A stretch of 34,421 nt of DNA from Hirschia sp. (GCA_002709235.1 PAQI01000039.1:1-34421), one strand, 5' to 3'. Positions 14,277 to 23,431 are shown, counted from the first letter of the stretch. Made by a program: numbers and translations. The notes: generated from the sequence alone by a model not told the origin.

Positions 14277-16132
14277 AACAGACATTTTTCTTCACAGTCT
14301 CAGCCCTGACTTTGCTCCTCGCAGCATGTGGCAGCCCTGCGCAGGCACCGAATGCGTCAACAGCCCCGGCTCAGGCTGCCAGTACGTCTGAGACAGCGCA
14401 ATACACCTGCCCGATGCATCCGCATTACATCTCAACCGACCCCGATGGATCATGTCCCATTTGCGGTATGGACCTTGTTCCTGCGAGCCCCACTTCCGCA
14501 GCCACGAGCGGCGGCGCGACAGGTGAAATCCTCTACTACAAACACCCCATGGGAAAAGCCGATACATCGCCGGTGCCCAAGCAAGACTCCATGGGAATGG
14601 ATTACATTCCGGTCTATGCCGATCCAACAACCGCTGATGGTTCAATCGCCGTTGCGCCGGAAATGATCCAGACCATGGGCGTGCGCAATGCGCCTGTCGA
14701 ACTTGCCAGTTTTGGAAGGTCGATCAGAGCCTTCGGCACGGTCGAAACCAATGAGCGCCTGGAAAATGTTGCCGCCTCTCGCATCGAGGGCTGGATCGAA
14801 GACCTGCGCGTGCGCGCGGAAGGCGACACGGTCCGACCCGGAGCTTTGCTCTATCGCATCTACAGCCCCGATCTGATCGCAGCCCAGAAAGATTATCTCA
14901 ATTCTCTCAAGATCGGGAACGAGAACCGGATTTCAGCCGTCAAGCAACGTCTAAGATCACTTGGTATGCAAATGCCCGCCATCAACCGCCTGACCGAAAG
15001 TCAAACTGTGATTGAGCGCGTGCCTGTCTATGCAGAGTCCGGCGGAATCGTCGCATCGCTCCAGGTGCGAGAAGGCGACTTCATCAAACCGGGCACGCCG
15101 ATCCTGCGCCTTCAGTCCTATTCGGGTGTCTGGATTATCGCCAGCGTTCCGGAACAGGATCTCGCCTTGGTCGATACCGGAATGCCCGTCCGTCTCAGCT
15201 TTCCGAGCGCGCCCGGCGCGCCCGCTGAAGGCCGGATCAATTATATCTATCCAGAGATCGATCCCAAAACCCGCACCGGCGACGTCCGGATCGAAGTTGA
15301 CAATGCAGCAGGCTATCTTCGCCCCGGCGCCTATGCTGACATCGCGATGGATCTTGGCGGCGAGCCAAGGCTCTCTGTTCCAACTGAAGCGGTCCTGCGC
15401 GATAGTCGGGGCTCACATGTCATTCTGGCACTCGGCGAAGGTCGCTTTGCTGGCCGCACTGTCCAAACGGGCGTCAATGCGAATGGCAGAATAGAGATTC
15501 TCGCGGGCCTCGCATTGGGTGAGCAAGTCGTCGCCAGCGGCCAGTTCATGCTCGATAGCGAAGTCAATCTTCGCGAAGGGCTTTCAAAGCTGCAGGCACC
15601 TGTCGCCATGATGGCCGGACCTGATACGCCGCTCGCGCAGCTGCCTGTCGATGCCACGACTCTCGCCGAGATCGACCATTTCACGGACATGGCGCTCTAT
15701 TTCCATGAGGCCCTGACGGACGATTACAAAATCGATCCCTTCTTTGTCGACCCGGCACTTGACCTCAGCGAGGCACTCGAGGTTCGGTTTGCCGATACAA
15801 AGCTCGTCGCCATCTTATCCGAGACCGAAGCTGCTCTCAGGGCCGCTAAGGATGCAACCGACAGCGACGCGCTCGCGGTCGAACTTGAGCGCCTGATGAC
15901 GGCGTTAGAGCCTTGGCTCCTACAGGGCGCGCCCATCCATTACCGGGATGCTGGTCTTACCCTATTCAAAGAAACAAGCACCGGTCGACTCTGGCTCCAA
16001 GAAGGCGGTGAGCCGAGCAATCCGTATGGCGACAGTCCGGCAGAGGCGGTGAACTGGCCCGATCCCATGGCAGATATGGACACAGTCCGTTCGCAGCCAG
16101 ACCCGGCCGACCCCTCAGCAGGCAATCGGTAG
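14273..16132 (+). CDS. cusB: RND periplasmic adaptor of the copper pump, with metal-binding domain and long C-terminal extension
   Basis: This 619-residue lipoprotein has its lipobox at LLAAC, with Cys19. A heavy-metal-binding domain follows, YTCPMHP (44-50) ... CPICGM (61-66). A second degenerate copy, YYKHPMGKADTSPVPKQ with DSMGMDYIPVY, follows it. The adaptor core then runs to about 440: VRAEGDTVRPGALLYRIYSP (lipoyl-type strand), a helical hairpin, and QVREGDFIKPGTPILRL. The last 150 or so residues (from DHFTDMALYFHEAL) form an extra helical domain ending in a Pro/Asp-rich tail, absent from the 407-residue E. coli CusB. The adaptor bridges the inner-membrane pump and the channel, and takes Cu(I)/Ag(I) from the CusF chaperone. 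cusA starts 9 nt downstream. Confidence 0.92.
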   Translation: MKQTFFFTVSALTLLLAACGSPAQAPNASTAPAQAASTSETAQYTCPMHPHYISTDPDGSCPICGMDLVPASPTSAATSGGATGEILYYKHPMGKADTSPVPKQDSMGMDYIPVYADPTTADGSIAVAPEMIQTMGVRNAPVELASFGRSIRAFGTVETNERLENVAASRIEGWIEDLRVRAEGDTVRPGALLYRIYSPDLIAAQKDYLNSLKIGNENRISAVKQRLRSLGMQMPAINRLTESQTVIERVPVYAESGGIVASLQVREGDFIKPGTPILRLQSYSGVWIIASVPEQDLALVDTGMPVRLSFPSAPGAPAEGRINYIYPEIDPKTRTGDVRIEVDNAAGYLRPGAYADIAMDLGGEPRLSVPTEAVLRDSRGSHVILALGEGRFAGRTVQTGVNANGRIEILAGLALGEQVVASGQFMLDSEVNLREGLSKLQAPVAMMAGPDTPLAQLPVDATTLAEIDHFTDMALYFHEALTDDYKIDPFFVDPALDLSEALEVRFADTKLVAILSETEAALRAAKDATDSDALAVELERLMTALEPWLLQGAPIHYRDAGLTLFKETSTGRLWLQEGGEPSNPYGDSPAEAVNWPDPMADMDTVRSQPDPADPSAGNR

Positions 16133-16141
16133 AGCACGATC

Positions 16142-19100
16142 ATGTCAGACAATATTCCCCACGATCTCGGCGGCCGCGACCCTTCAAAGTCGGCCATCGC
16201 AAAACTGATCTCATGGTCAATCTCGAACCAGCTCATCGTGCTTGTCCTCTGCGCAGCGCTCGCCGTTGCGGGATGGATGGCGGTTGAGCGCACGCCGCTC
16301 GACGCCGTGCCAGACCTCACTGACACGCAAGTCATTATCCGCACCGATTTTCCAGGCCAAAGCCCCCAAATCGTCGAGGATCTTGTCACCTATCCCCTCT
16401 CAACAAATTTGCTCGGTCTACCAAAGACAAAAGATGTGCGCGGCTCCTCCATGTTCGGCACCAGCTTTGTGTATGTCATCTTCGAAGATGATGTGGATCT
16501 CTACTGGGCACGTTCCCGCGTGCTTGAAGCCTTGTCGCGGCTTGGCACCAGTTTGCCAGATGGCGTGGTGCCACAGCTCGGCCCTGATGCCACAGGCGTC
16601 GGCTGGGTCTACCAGTATGCACTCGTCGACAAGACCGGCGGCTCCGATTTGGCAGAGCTGCGCTCTCTTCAAGACTGGTTCCTGAAGCTGGAACTCTCCG
16701 GCGTCGAGGGCGTCTCGGAAGTCGCTTCAGTCGGCGGGTTCGTCCGCGAATATCAGGTCCTGGTCGATCCCAATCTCCTGCGCTCATATGACATTCCGCT
16801 CGGCCGCGTGTCCGAAGCGATCAAAGCTGCTTCGAGTGAAGTCGGCGGGCGCGTCCTCGAACAGGGCGAAAGCGAGTTCGTAATCCGCTCATCGGGCTAT
16901 GTGGATCAGAAAGCCGACCTTGATAAGGTCGTTCTCTATGCCTCCGATGGAACCCCAGTCCTGCTGTCCGCAGTCGCGCGCATTGTTGAAGGCCCCGCCC
17001 TTCGCCGCGGCGTTGTAGAACTCAATGGTGAGGGCGAGACGGTCGCGGGGATCGTAATCATGCGGGACGGCGAAAATGCACTGACCGTCATTGACCGCGT
17101 GAAGGCCAAACTCGCAGAGCTTGAGCGCGGCCTGCCTGAAGGTGTTGAAATCGTCACTGTCTATGACCGCGCGCCCCTGATTGAAGGCGCTGTCGAATAT
17201 CTGGAGAAAAAGCTGCTTGAAGAAGGGATCGCGGTCGCACTGGTGATCCTGATCTTCCTGCTGCATGTCCGCTCATCGCTGGTCGCCATCATCACCCTGC
17301 CACTTGGCATCCTCGGGGCCTTCCTGATCATGTCGTTCCAGGGCGTCACCGCAAATATTATGAGCCTTGGCGGCATCGCCATTGCCATCGGGGCGATGGT
17401 GGACGCCTCCATTGTCCTTGTCGAAAACGCCAGCCGAAAACTTGCCGATCTTGGCGACAAGCCCAGCGCCGCAGAGCGCAGGGCCGCCTTGATCACATCC
17501 GCACAAGAGGTCGGGCCGGGCATCTTCTTTTCATTGCTCATCATCACAGTGTCTTTCCTGCCGGTGTTTGCGCTCACAGGTGAAAGCTATCGCCTGTTCA
17601 GCCCGCTCGCATTTACCAAAACATATGCGATGGCGTTTGCTGCCATCCTGTCTGTAACACTGGTTCCGGTGCTGATGCTCTATCTCATGCGCGGAAAGTT
17701 CCGCCCTGAAGCCGCCAATCCGTTGAACCATTTCTTTATCTGGATCTACAAGCCGGTCTTGCATGCGGCGCTTCGGTTCAAATGGATCACTGTTGCAATT
17801 GCCCTTCTTCTCACAGCCAGTGTCATTGTCCCGGCCCAGCGCCTTGGGTCGGAGTTCATGCCAGCACTATATGAAGGTGAACTGCTCTACATGCCGACCA
17901 CCCTTCCCGGCGTCTCGTCTACCAAGATGCGGGAGATATTGGGTCAGACGAACCGTGTGATGATGACTGTGCCGGAAGTCGAGCGTGTCTTCGGCAAGGC
18001 CGGACGCGCCGACACGGCCACCGACCCAGCACCGCTCACCATGATCGAAACATGGATCAAGCTGAAACCGAAAACAGAATGGCGTCCCGGCGTCACTGTC
18101 GACGACGTTACCGCAGAGCTGGACGCTAAGCTGCAAATGCCTGGCCTGGTCAATTCCTGGGGCTATCCCATTAAAATCCGGATGGACATGGTTTCTACCG
18201 GCGTGCGCACACCTATCGGAATCAAAGTCACAGGCGATGATCTGATCGAGATTGAACGGATCGCCAGGGACATTGAGACGGTCGTCTCGGACGTCCCCGG
18301 CACACGCTCGGCCTTTGCGGACCGTGTCCTTGGCGGCAAATATCTGGAAATCACGCCGGATCGATCAGAGCTGGCCCGCCGCGATATAGATATGGGTGTG
18401 TTCCAGACTGTGGTGCAATCTGCGCTTGGCGGAATGCGACTTGCGCAAACGGTTGAGGGCCGCGAACGCTACAACATCATTCTGCGCTACGACCGCCCGT
18501 TCCGCGAAAGCCCGGATGATCTCGACAATATCCTCGTTCCGACGCCGACTGGCGCTCACATTCCACTTGGCAACCTCGCAACCATCGCGTTTACGGAAGG
18601 GCCGCCCATGATCCGCTCGGAGAATGCGCGCCTGACCGGATGGGTGTTCGTCGACATCGCAGGACGCGATATGGGCGGATATGTCAGCGAGGCGCGTCAG
18701 ACCGTCGCCGATGCCGTGACTTTGCCGCCCGGCTATGCTGTCGAGTTTGCAGGCCAGTACGAACAGATGGAAGAAGCCACAGCCCGCCTGCGGGTCGCTG
18801 TTCCAGCTGCTGTTGCACTTATCTTCCTGCTCCTCATGCTGCATTTCGGACGGCTCGATCGAACGGCCATTATCATGCTGTCGCTGCCCTTTGGACTTGT
18901 CGGCGGACTATGGGCTGTCTGGCTCGCAGGCTATAATCTGTCGGTGGCGGTCGCCGTCGGGTTCATCGCACTAGGCGGTATCGCGGTCGAAACAGCGGTC
19001 ATCATGCTGCTCTACATCGATGCGCAGGTAAGAGAAGAACAACCCAAAAGCCGTGCAGAATTGTTTGAGGCTATCAGTCACGGCGCGGCCATGCGGGTTC

Positions 19101-19366
19101 GGCCCAAGCTGATGACAGTGCTGACAATTCTGGTCGGCCTGGCTCCTGTGTTCCTGACCGACGGCCTTGGCGCAGATGTCATGCGCCGCATTGCCTTGCC
19201 GATGCTCGGCGGCATGGTCTCGACCCTTTTACTGACCCTGATCGTAATCCCCGCGATCTATTATATCTGGGTTGGCCGAACCTTTTTCGCGCGCGGCGGA
19301 TCCAAATCGGAAGACACGCGCACAACACTTAAACCCAGCGACCCTTTAAGAGAACCTACATCATGA
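16142..19366 (+). CDS. cusA: RND heavy-metal efflux pump, Cu(I)/Ag(I) type
   Basis: The 1074-residue inner-membrane pump has the family layout of two membrane blocks (12 helices) and two periplasmic loops. The copper-type Met triad is complete: Met584 in LLYMPTTLPG, Met634 in PLTMIETW and Met683 in MDMVSTGVRTPIGIKV. All three fall 11 residues later than Met573, Met623 and Met672 of E. coli CusA. The proton-relay helix reads AIGAMVDASIVLVENASRK (about 415-433). GRADTATDPAPLT is also typical of the Cus branch and sets it apart from CzcA. It expels Cu(I) from the periplasm or cytosol through the CusC-type channel, driven by protons. The stop overlaps the next start by 4 nt. Confidence 0.96.
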   Translation: MSDNIPHDLGGRDPSKSAIAKLISWSISNQLIVLVLCAALAVAGWMAVERTPLDAVPDLTDTQVIIRTDFPGQSPQIVEDLVTYPLSTNLLGLPKTKDVRGSSMFGTSFVYVIFEDDVDLYWARSRVLEALSRLGTSLPDGVVPQLGPDATGVGWVYQYALVDKTGGSDLAELRSLQDWFLKLELSGVEGVSEVASVGGFVREYQVLVDPNLLRSYDIPLGRVSEAIKAASSEVGGRVLEQGESEFVIRSSGYVDQKADLDKVVLYASDGTPVLLSAVARIVEGPALRRGVVELNGEGETVAGIVIMRDGENALTVIDRVKAKLAELERGLPEGVEIVTVYDRAPLIEGAVEYLEKKLLEEGIAVALVILIFLLHVRSSLVAIITLPLGILGAFLIMSFQGVTANIMSLGGIAIAIGAMVDASIVLVENASRKLADLGDKPSAAERRAALITSAQEVGPGIFFSLLIITVSFLPVFALTGESYRLFSPLAFTKTYAMAFAAILSVTLVPVLMLYLMRGKFRPEAANPLNHFFIWIYKPVLHAALRFKWITVAIALLLTASVIVPAQRLGSEFMPALYEGELLYMPTTLPGVSSTKMREILGQTNRVMMTVPEVERVFGKAGRADTATDPAPLTMIETWIKLKPKTEWRPGVTVDDVTAELDAKLQMPGLVNSWGYPIKIRMDMVSTGVRTPIGIKVTGDDLIEIERIARDIETVVSDVPGTRSAFADRVLGGKYLEITPDRSELARRDIDMGVFQTVVQSALGGMRLAQTVEGRERYNIILRYDRPFRESPDDLDNILVPTPTGAHIPLGNLATIAFTEGPPMIRSENARLTGWVFVDIAGRDMGGYVSEARQTVADAVTLPPGYAVEFAGQYEQMEEATARLRVAVPAAVALIFLLLMLHFGRLDRTAIIMLSLPFGLVGGLWAVWLAGYNLSVAVAVGFIALGGIAVETAVIMLLYIDAQVREEQPKSRAELFEAISHGAAMRVRPKLMTVLTILVGLAPVFLTDGLGADVMRRIALPMLGGMVSTLLLTLIVIPAIYYIWVGRTFFARGGSKSEDTRTTLKPSDPLREPTS

Positions 19367-19797
19367 AAACACGCACACTATTGACGGCCAGCATATTTGC
19401 TTTGTCCCTCGCTGCATGCGGCAATGCTGAGAAGGCCGCGCCAACTGAACCTGCGACAAGTGCCGCGCCTGCGGAGATGGCCGCTAGTGAAACAATGGAC
19501 CATTCTGGTCATGACATGTCTGATGGAACCACAGGCCATGGCACGGGTATCATCAAATCTCTCGGCACCGAAGGAGACTTTCTGACAATCGACCATGGCC
19601 CCATCGAAGGCATTGGCATGGGCCCCATGACCATGGGCTTCGACATCATGGGCGATGTCGATCTCTCCTCATTCGCTGAAGGCGACGCTGTCGCGTTCAT
19701 GGTCAAAAAGGGCCGCGACAATTCCTACCGCATTACCACAATCTGCAATACATCCACCGATGGTACCGACTGTCTTGAAGGCATGATGGAGCATTAG
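19363..19797 (+). CDS. cusF: CusF-like periplasmic copper-binding lipoprotein
   Basis: This 144-residue lipoprotein has the lipobox LSLAAC, with Cys19. A His/Met-rich linker follows (TMDHSGHDMSDG), then a CusF-type OB fold: TGIIKSLGTEGDFLTIDHG, then PIEGIGMGPMTMGFDI and VDLSSFAEGDAVAFMVKK. Aligned to E. coli CusF, the Cu(I) ligands His36, Met47 and Met49 correspond to His78, Met89 and Met91 here. The stacking Trp44 is replaced by Met86. The tail carries two cysteines (TTICNTS and DCLEG), unusual for the family. The protein would hand Cu(I) to CusB. It is translationally coupled to cusA (ATGA) and ends the operon, followed by a strong hairpin. Confidence 0.88.
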   Translation: MKTRTLLTASIFALSLAACGNAEKAAPTEPATSAAPAEMAASETMDHSGHDMSDGTTGHGTGIIKSLGTEGDFLTIDHGPIEGIGMGPMTMGFDIMGDVDLSSFAEGDAVAFMVKKGRDNSYRITTICNTSTDGTDCLEGMMEH

Positions 19798-19807
19798 GAA
19801 GACGATG

Positions 19808-19837
19808 CAGCGAGGCAGCCTCCCGCTTGCCTCGCTG
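19808..19837 (+). terminator. Hairpin terminating the cus operon
   Basis: A perfect 10-bp stem CAGCGAGGCA / TGCCTCGCTG encloses a 10-nt loop, starting 11 nt after the cusF stop. No T-run follows, so it may stall or protect the transcript rather than act as a canonical intrinsic terminator. Confidence 0.6.
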
Positions 19838-19912
19838 CCACGCATTGACAAGGCCTTGTTGCATAAAGCGCTGAGGATTCACGTTTTGAATCCGGTGTGT
19901 TAGCGATTCTGG

Positions 19913-20240
19913 ATGAACTATTCACTTAAAACCCGCTACCGCACGACCAACTGGTCTGAGTATAACGCATCGCTGAAGCAGCGTGGTTCCCTGACGCTCT
20001 GGATCGACCCGAACCTGACCTGGCGCGCACCGCGTTCCGGAAAGCGCGGACGCTAGCAGATCTACTCGGACCAGGTGATCCGGTTCTGCTTGACACTCAA
20101 GGTCGTGTTTGGCCTGGCGCTCAGACAAACGGTCGGCTTTGCGACGAGCCTGCTCAAGTTTTTGGGGATGAACGTTCCTGTGCCGGACTTCAGCACACTC
20201 TGTCGCCGGCAGAACAAACTGGCCGTCGTTGGTTTAACGG
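19913..20240 (+). pseudogene. 5' half of IS5-family transposase, with amber codon
   Basis: From ATG 19913 the frame reads MNYSLKTRYRTTNWSEYNAS, then a LTLWIDPNLTWRA segment, GKRGR and TAG at codon 48 (20054-20056). It continues as QIYSDQVIRFCLTLKVVFGL, a QTVGFATSLLKFLG segment and PVPDFSTLCRRQNK. This is the N-terminal domain of an IS5-group DDE transposase. The reading frame across the IS66 insertion (TSD removed once) is shifted by one relative to the 3' half. The gene was therefore probably already inactive, or lost a few codons, before or during the IS66 insertion. Confidence 0.8.
20233..20240. repeat. Target-site duplication of the IS66 element, left copy
   Basis: TTTAACGG immediately precedes the left inverted repeat and is repeated exactly at 22666-22673. 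Eight bp is the standard duplication length for IS66 elements. Confidence 0.95.
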
Positions 20241-20263
20241 GTAAGCGTCTGGCGTTCCCGCCC
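20241..20263. repeat. IS66 left inverted repeat
   Basis: The repeat begins GTAAGCGTCTGGCG and matches the inverted right end at 19 of 23 positions. Confidence 0.92.
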
Positions 20264-20272
20264 TTGACGCGC

Positions 20273-21829
20273 TCAGGCCTTGAAGTTCCAGGGCGCCAGT
20301 TCGTCGATCCGGTTGATCTTGTGGTCGGCGATGCTGGTGAGGACGTTGGTCAACCAGACCTGAGGATCGACGCGATTGAGCTTGGCGGTCTCGATCAGGG
20401 TGTAGGCGATCGCGGCGGTTTCGCCGCCGCGTTCTGAGCCGGCGAACAGCCAGTTCTTGCGTCCAATGGCGAGGCCGCGGATGGACCTTTCGGCTGCATT
20501 GTTGTCGATCTCCAAGACGCCATTGGAGAGGTAGACGGCAAGGCGCGGCAGCCGCGACAGCGCATAACGGATGGCCTTGGCGAGATCGGATTTTCCCGAG
20601 ATCCGCATCAGTTTCTGGTCGAGCCATATGATCAGGTCGTCGAACACAGGCTTTGCTTTCTCCTGGCGCAGCCCGAGCCGCACGTCCGGCGGCTGGCCGC
20701 GCGCCTCGTTCTCGACGCCGTAGAGCCTTGCGATGCGGTCCACGGCCTCAGTCGCGATGACCGAGCCGTTCGCCCTGGCTTCGTCGAAGAACTTGCGCCG
20801 GATATGCGCCATGCAGGCGACCTCGGTGATGCGGCCGGACCGGAACAACTCCTCAAACCCTGAATATCCATCGGCGTGCATGTGGCCGACATAGTCCCTG
20901 AGATGCTCGGCTGGTCGGGCGCCCTTGCGGTCCATGGAGAACCGGTAGAACGCGGCGGGCGGCGCGGGACCGCCCCATGGGCGTTCATCGCGCGCGTAGA
21001 CCCAGAGCCGTCCGGTCTTCGTCTTACCGGTTCCCGGCGCCAGCACATCAACTGGCGTGTCGTCGGCGTGAAGCGCGCCGCCAGCCCGAACATGGCGGCC
21101 GATGGCCTCGGCCAGCGGCGAGAGCAGCGCGGTGGTCCGCCCCATCCAGTCGGCCAGGGTGGAGCGGCTCAGGTCGAGCGCCTCGCGGGCGTAGATCTGC
21201 GACTGGCGGTAGAGCGGCAGGTGATCGGCGTACTTGGAGACCAGAACATGGGCGAGCAGCCCTGGCCCGGGCCGTCCGCGCTCGATCGGGCGCGCTGGCA
21301 ATGACGCTTGCTGGAACTGGTCACAACAAGCGCAGGCCATGCGCGGCCGAATGATGCGGTTCACGACGAACCGACCTGGAACATACTCCAACTCTTCGGT
21401 GACGTCTTCGCCGACGCGCTTGAGCTTGCCGCCGCACGAATCGCAGGCGACGCCAGGGTCGAGCACCTGGTCGTGACGCGGCAGGCAGTCCGGCAGCGGC
21501 TTGCGGACCGGCTTGTCCTTCGCAGGCGCCGGTTCGGATGGCTCAGGCGTCTCGAGGCTGCGTGTGGTCTCAAGGTCCTCAAGCATCAACTGGAGTTGTT
21601 CGAGGCCTTCTGAAGAGGATCCGAACCGGTTGCGCAGCTGCTTGTCCAGCCGGGCCTTGAGCGTCTCGATCATCAGCTCATGACGGCGAAGCTCTGCATC
21701 GCGACGGGCGATCTCCTTCTCATGTGCGGCGATCTCTGCGTCTTGCCTGACGATGACAGCGTCGCGCGCGGCGATCATCGCCTTCAGCGCATCAATGTCA
21801 TCGGGAAGATCAGCCAGCATATCGCTCAT
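20273..21829 (-). CDS. tnpC: IS66-family DDE transposase
   Basis: The 518-residue protein starts [20 protein letters not shown] and has a long N-terminal coiled coil (about 10-75). A Cys-rich zinc-finger segment follows ([13 protein letters not shown] and later MACACCDQ), then the catalytic core. The acidic triad is visible as [20 protein letters not shown] and the Glu of [12 protein letters not shown]. Length and order match full IS66 transposases. It is separated from tnpB by 39 nt. Confidence 0.95.
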   Translation of the reverse strand: MSDMLADLPDDIDALKAMIAARDAVIVRQDAEIAAHEKEIARRDAELRRHELMIETLKARLDKQLRNRFGSSSEGLEQLQLMLEDLETTRSLETPEPSEPAPAKDKPVRKPLPDCLPRHDQVLDPGVACDSCGGKLKRVGEDVTEELEYVPGRFVVNRIIRPRMACACCDQFQQASLPARPIERGRPGPGLLAHVLVSKYADHLPLYRQSQIYAREALDLSRSTLADWMGRTTALLSPLAEAIGRHVRAGGALHADDTPVDVLAPGTGKTKTGRLWVYARDERPWGGPAPPAAFYRFSMDRKGARPAEHLRDYVGHMHADGYSGFEELFRSGRITEVACMAHIRRKFFDEARANGSVIATEAVDRIARLYGVENEARGQPPDVRLGLRQEKAKPVFDDLIIWLDQKLMRISGKSDLAKAIRYALSRLPRLAVYLSNGVLEIDNNAAERSIRGLAIGRKNWLFAGSERGGETAAIAYTLIETAKLNRVDPQVWLTNVLTSIADHKINRIDELAPWNFKA

Positions 21830-21868
21830 GAAGGTGAGCCTGCCATGCTTCGTCAGGCTTGTGAATCA

Positions 21869-22216
21869 TCACCCCGTCGTCAACGGCCGCCATGTCCGCC
21901 GCGGTAGCCGCCAATCGATCCCTTCGAGCAGCATAGCCAGTTGCGCGGGCGTGACATGGACCTTGCCGTCTGCTGGCGACGGCCAGACGAAGCGTCCCTT
22001 CTCCAGTCTCTTCGAGAACAGGCAAGCCCCCTGGCCATCCCACCAGATGATCTTCAATAGATCACCGCGACGTCCCCGGAAGACGAAGAGATGACCGGTG
22101 TGCGGATCCAGCTTCAATGTCTTCTCGGCCAGCGCGGCCAGACCGTTGAAGCCCTTCCTCATATCGGTCACGCCAGCCGCCAGCCAGACCCGTGTCGTCG
22201 CAGGGACCGGGATCAC
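21869..22216 (-). CDS. tnpB: IS66 accessory protein TnpB
   Basis: The 115-residue protein has the IS66 Orf2 signature: [20 protein letters not shown], then [20 protein letters not shown], then GFCLF-type residues ([14 protein letters not shown]). It starts with GTG at 22216, overlapping the tnpA stop by 4 nt (GTGA). TnpB is required for IS66 transposition, but its activity is unknown. Confidence 0.93.
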   Translation of the reverse strand: MIPVPATTRVWLAAGVTDMRKGFNGLAALAEKTLKLDPHTGHLFVFRGRRGDLLKIIWWDGQGACLFSKRLEKGRFVWPSPADGKVHVTPAQLAMLLEGIDWRLPRRTWRPLTTG

Positions 22217-22557
22217 GTCGCCTGCCTCAGCGCCCGCAGCACGATCTTCAGGGCGTGTTCGTCGCGGCAGCGGACGCGAGCCTCGCCGGGCAGCTCGATC
22301 ACAAGGTCCAACCGCTCGGCGACGATCGGCTGGTCGATCACAGGCGCTGCAGCGGCGCGCACCTCGACAGGGAGGAACATGGGCTCAACGTTGAACCTTG
22401 GATCGCGCAACCATCGAAACAGCACATTGACGTTCATACCGTGACGACGTGCAACCTCAGATACCGAAACGCCAGGCTCTCTCGTCTCGGCCACCGCCTG
22501 CAGCTTGAAAGCCTTGGTATAACTACGACGCCGTCGCACCGGTTTATGGTCGGTCAT
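22213..22557 (-). CDS. tnpA: IS66 accessory protein TnpA
   Basis: From ATG 22557 the protein is 114 residues; an in-frame extension up to 22611 exists but lacks family character. The helix-turn-helix of IS66 OrfA is seen in [20 protein letters not shown] followed by [21 protein letters not shown] proline-rich linker and a short C-terminal domain complete it. It probably binds the element's ends or promoter. Confidence 0.9.
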   Translation of the reverse strand: MTDHKPVRRRRSYTKAFKLQAVAETREPGVSVSEVARRHGMNVNVLFRWLRDPRFNVEPMFLPVEVRAAAAPVIDQPIVAERLDLVIELPGEARVRCRDEHALKIVLRALRQAT

Positions 22558-22642
22558 AAGAGATCGTGTCCGCTTAAATAAGCGGACGCTTATCCGCCCG
22601 CTGCGAACCAATCAGACTGATCATCCAAAAACCTCGCCGCAA

Positions 22643-22665
22643 GGTCGGGCTCGCCGGACGCTTAC
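22643..22665. repeat. IS66 right inverted repeat
   Basis: Read on the minus strand it begins GTAAGCGTCCGGCGAGCCC and matches the left end at 19 of 23 positions. Confidence 0.92.
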
Positions 22666-22673
22666 TTTAACGG
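22666..22673. repeat. Target-site duplication of the IS66 element, right copy
   Basis: TTTAACGG is identical to 20233-20240 and directly abuts the right inverted repeat. Confidence 0.95.
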
Positions 22674-23312
22674 GGACCGCTTCATCTCCTGATCGACAGC
22701 ACAGGGATCAAGGTTGAAGGTGAAGGCGAATGGATGGCCCGCAAACACGGGCGATCCCGCCCCAGGCAGTGGAGGAAGATCCATCTTGGCGTCGATGAAG
22801 AGACGCTGGAAGTACGGGCCATCGAGGTCACCGGGGCGGGCGTCGGCGACGCGCCCATGCTGCCTGAGCTTCTGAACCAGATCCCGCCGCATGAGGAGAT
22901 CGCGTCCGTGACTGCTGACGGGGCGTATGACACCCGTAATTGCCATGAAGCGATCTCGAAGCGCGGCGCTTGCCCCGTTATACCACTGCGCAAGAACGCC
23001 CGTTTCTGGAAGTCGAACAGTCCCGGCACCGAGCCCCGAAACGAGGCGCTACGCGCGTGCAAACGCTTCGGGCGACGGCTCTGGCGTAAATGGAGCGGAT
23101 ATCACAGGCTAAGCCGTGTGGAGATATGAGCCGGGCCAGAAAGCGATCCAGTGGATCGTTTTCCCGGCGATTGAATGAACTGCTTGAAACTGCGCGGTCA
23201 GGGACTGATGGCGAAGACCTTCGACCGCCAGGTTGCCGAGATGCATATCCGCATCGCCGCCATGAACCGCTTCACCGCACTCGGCACGCCGGTCACGCTG
23301 CCTGTGGCATAA
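22674..23312 (+). pseudogene. 3' half of IS5-family transposase, broken
   Basis: The catalytic part of the IS5 transposase is recognisable: PLHLLIDSTGIKVEGEGEWM, KIHLGVDEETLEVRAIEVTG, VTADGAYDTRNCHEAI, then LWRKWSGYHRLSRVE. Directly after that Glu come TATGAGCC and further stops caused by an insert of about 45 bp. The end then resumes as MNCLKLRGQGLMAKTFDRQV and finishes with TALGTPVTLPVA and TAA at 23312. The DDE residues Asp, Asp and Glu are all present, but the chain is interrupted. No functional protein is expected from this half. Confidence 0.82.
23124..23174. repeat. Palindrome-bearing insert inside the IS5 transposase remnant
   Basis: Intact relatives need about 6 nt between SRVE and MNCLKL; here there are 51 nt, so about 45 nt are extra. 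The insert holds the hairpin CGATCCA-G-TGGATCG (23144-23158), extended by A/T pairs to 23140-23162 and followed by TTTTC. The extra length is a multiple of three but contains stops in frame. Confidence 0.5.
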
Positions 23313-23431
23313 CTGCGTCTGGGGTAAGGGGAAACCTGTTCAAAACCGGCTTTGCGCAACAGCTCCCTTTTGGGACTCGTTTATACATGAGAGCGTAGCC
23401 CCCACCCCCACACAGCCAAATCTCTATTCGA

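Larger units (their letters stand above)
20241..22665 (-). mobile_element. Complete IS66-family insertion sequence
   Basis: The element is 2425 bp long, bounded by 23-bp imperfect inverted repeats starting GTAAGCGTC and by a perfect 8-bp duplication TTTAACGG. It carries the three genes typical of the family, tnpA, tnpB and tnpC, all on the minus strand and all apparently intact. It sits inside the transposase gene of an IS5-family element, so it is the younger insertion. With intact ends, duplication and genes it may still be mobile. Confidence 0.95.
19852..23366 (+). mobile_element. IS5-family insertion sequence, decayed and split by an IS66 element
   Basis: The left end GGCCTTGTTGCATAAAGC (19852-19869) and the right end (23349-23366, read inverted as GGAGCTGTTGCGCAAAGC) match at 13 of 18 positions, as imperfect inverted repeats. 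Between them lie both halves of an IS5-type transposase gene on the plus strand (19913-20240 and 22674-23312), separated by the 2425-bp IS66 element. The element proper is about 1.08 kb without the insertion, a normal IS5 size. I could not find a convincing target duplication at its outer edges, so the precise ends are approximate. Confidence 0.75.

Noticed and set aside
20876-21613. Long plus-strand frames over the IS66 transposase gene
   Set aside because: They are Arg/Ala-rich shadows of tnpC with no family character, and tnpC itself is unambiguous.
22734-23129. Open frame of 131 residues read as an independent gene
   Set aside because: It is the catalytic core of the IS5 transposase, continuous in frame and sequence with DNA before and after, and cut by an insert.
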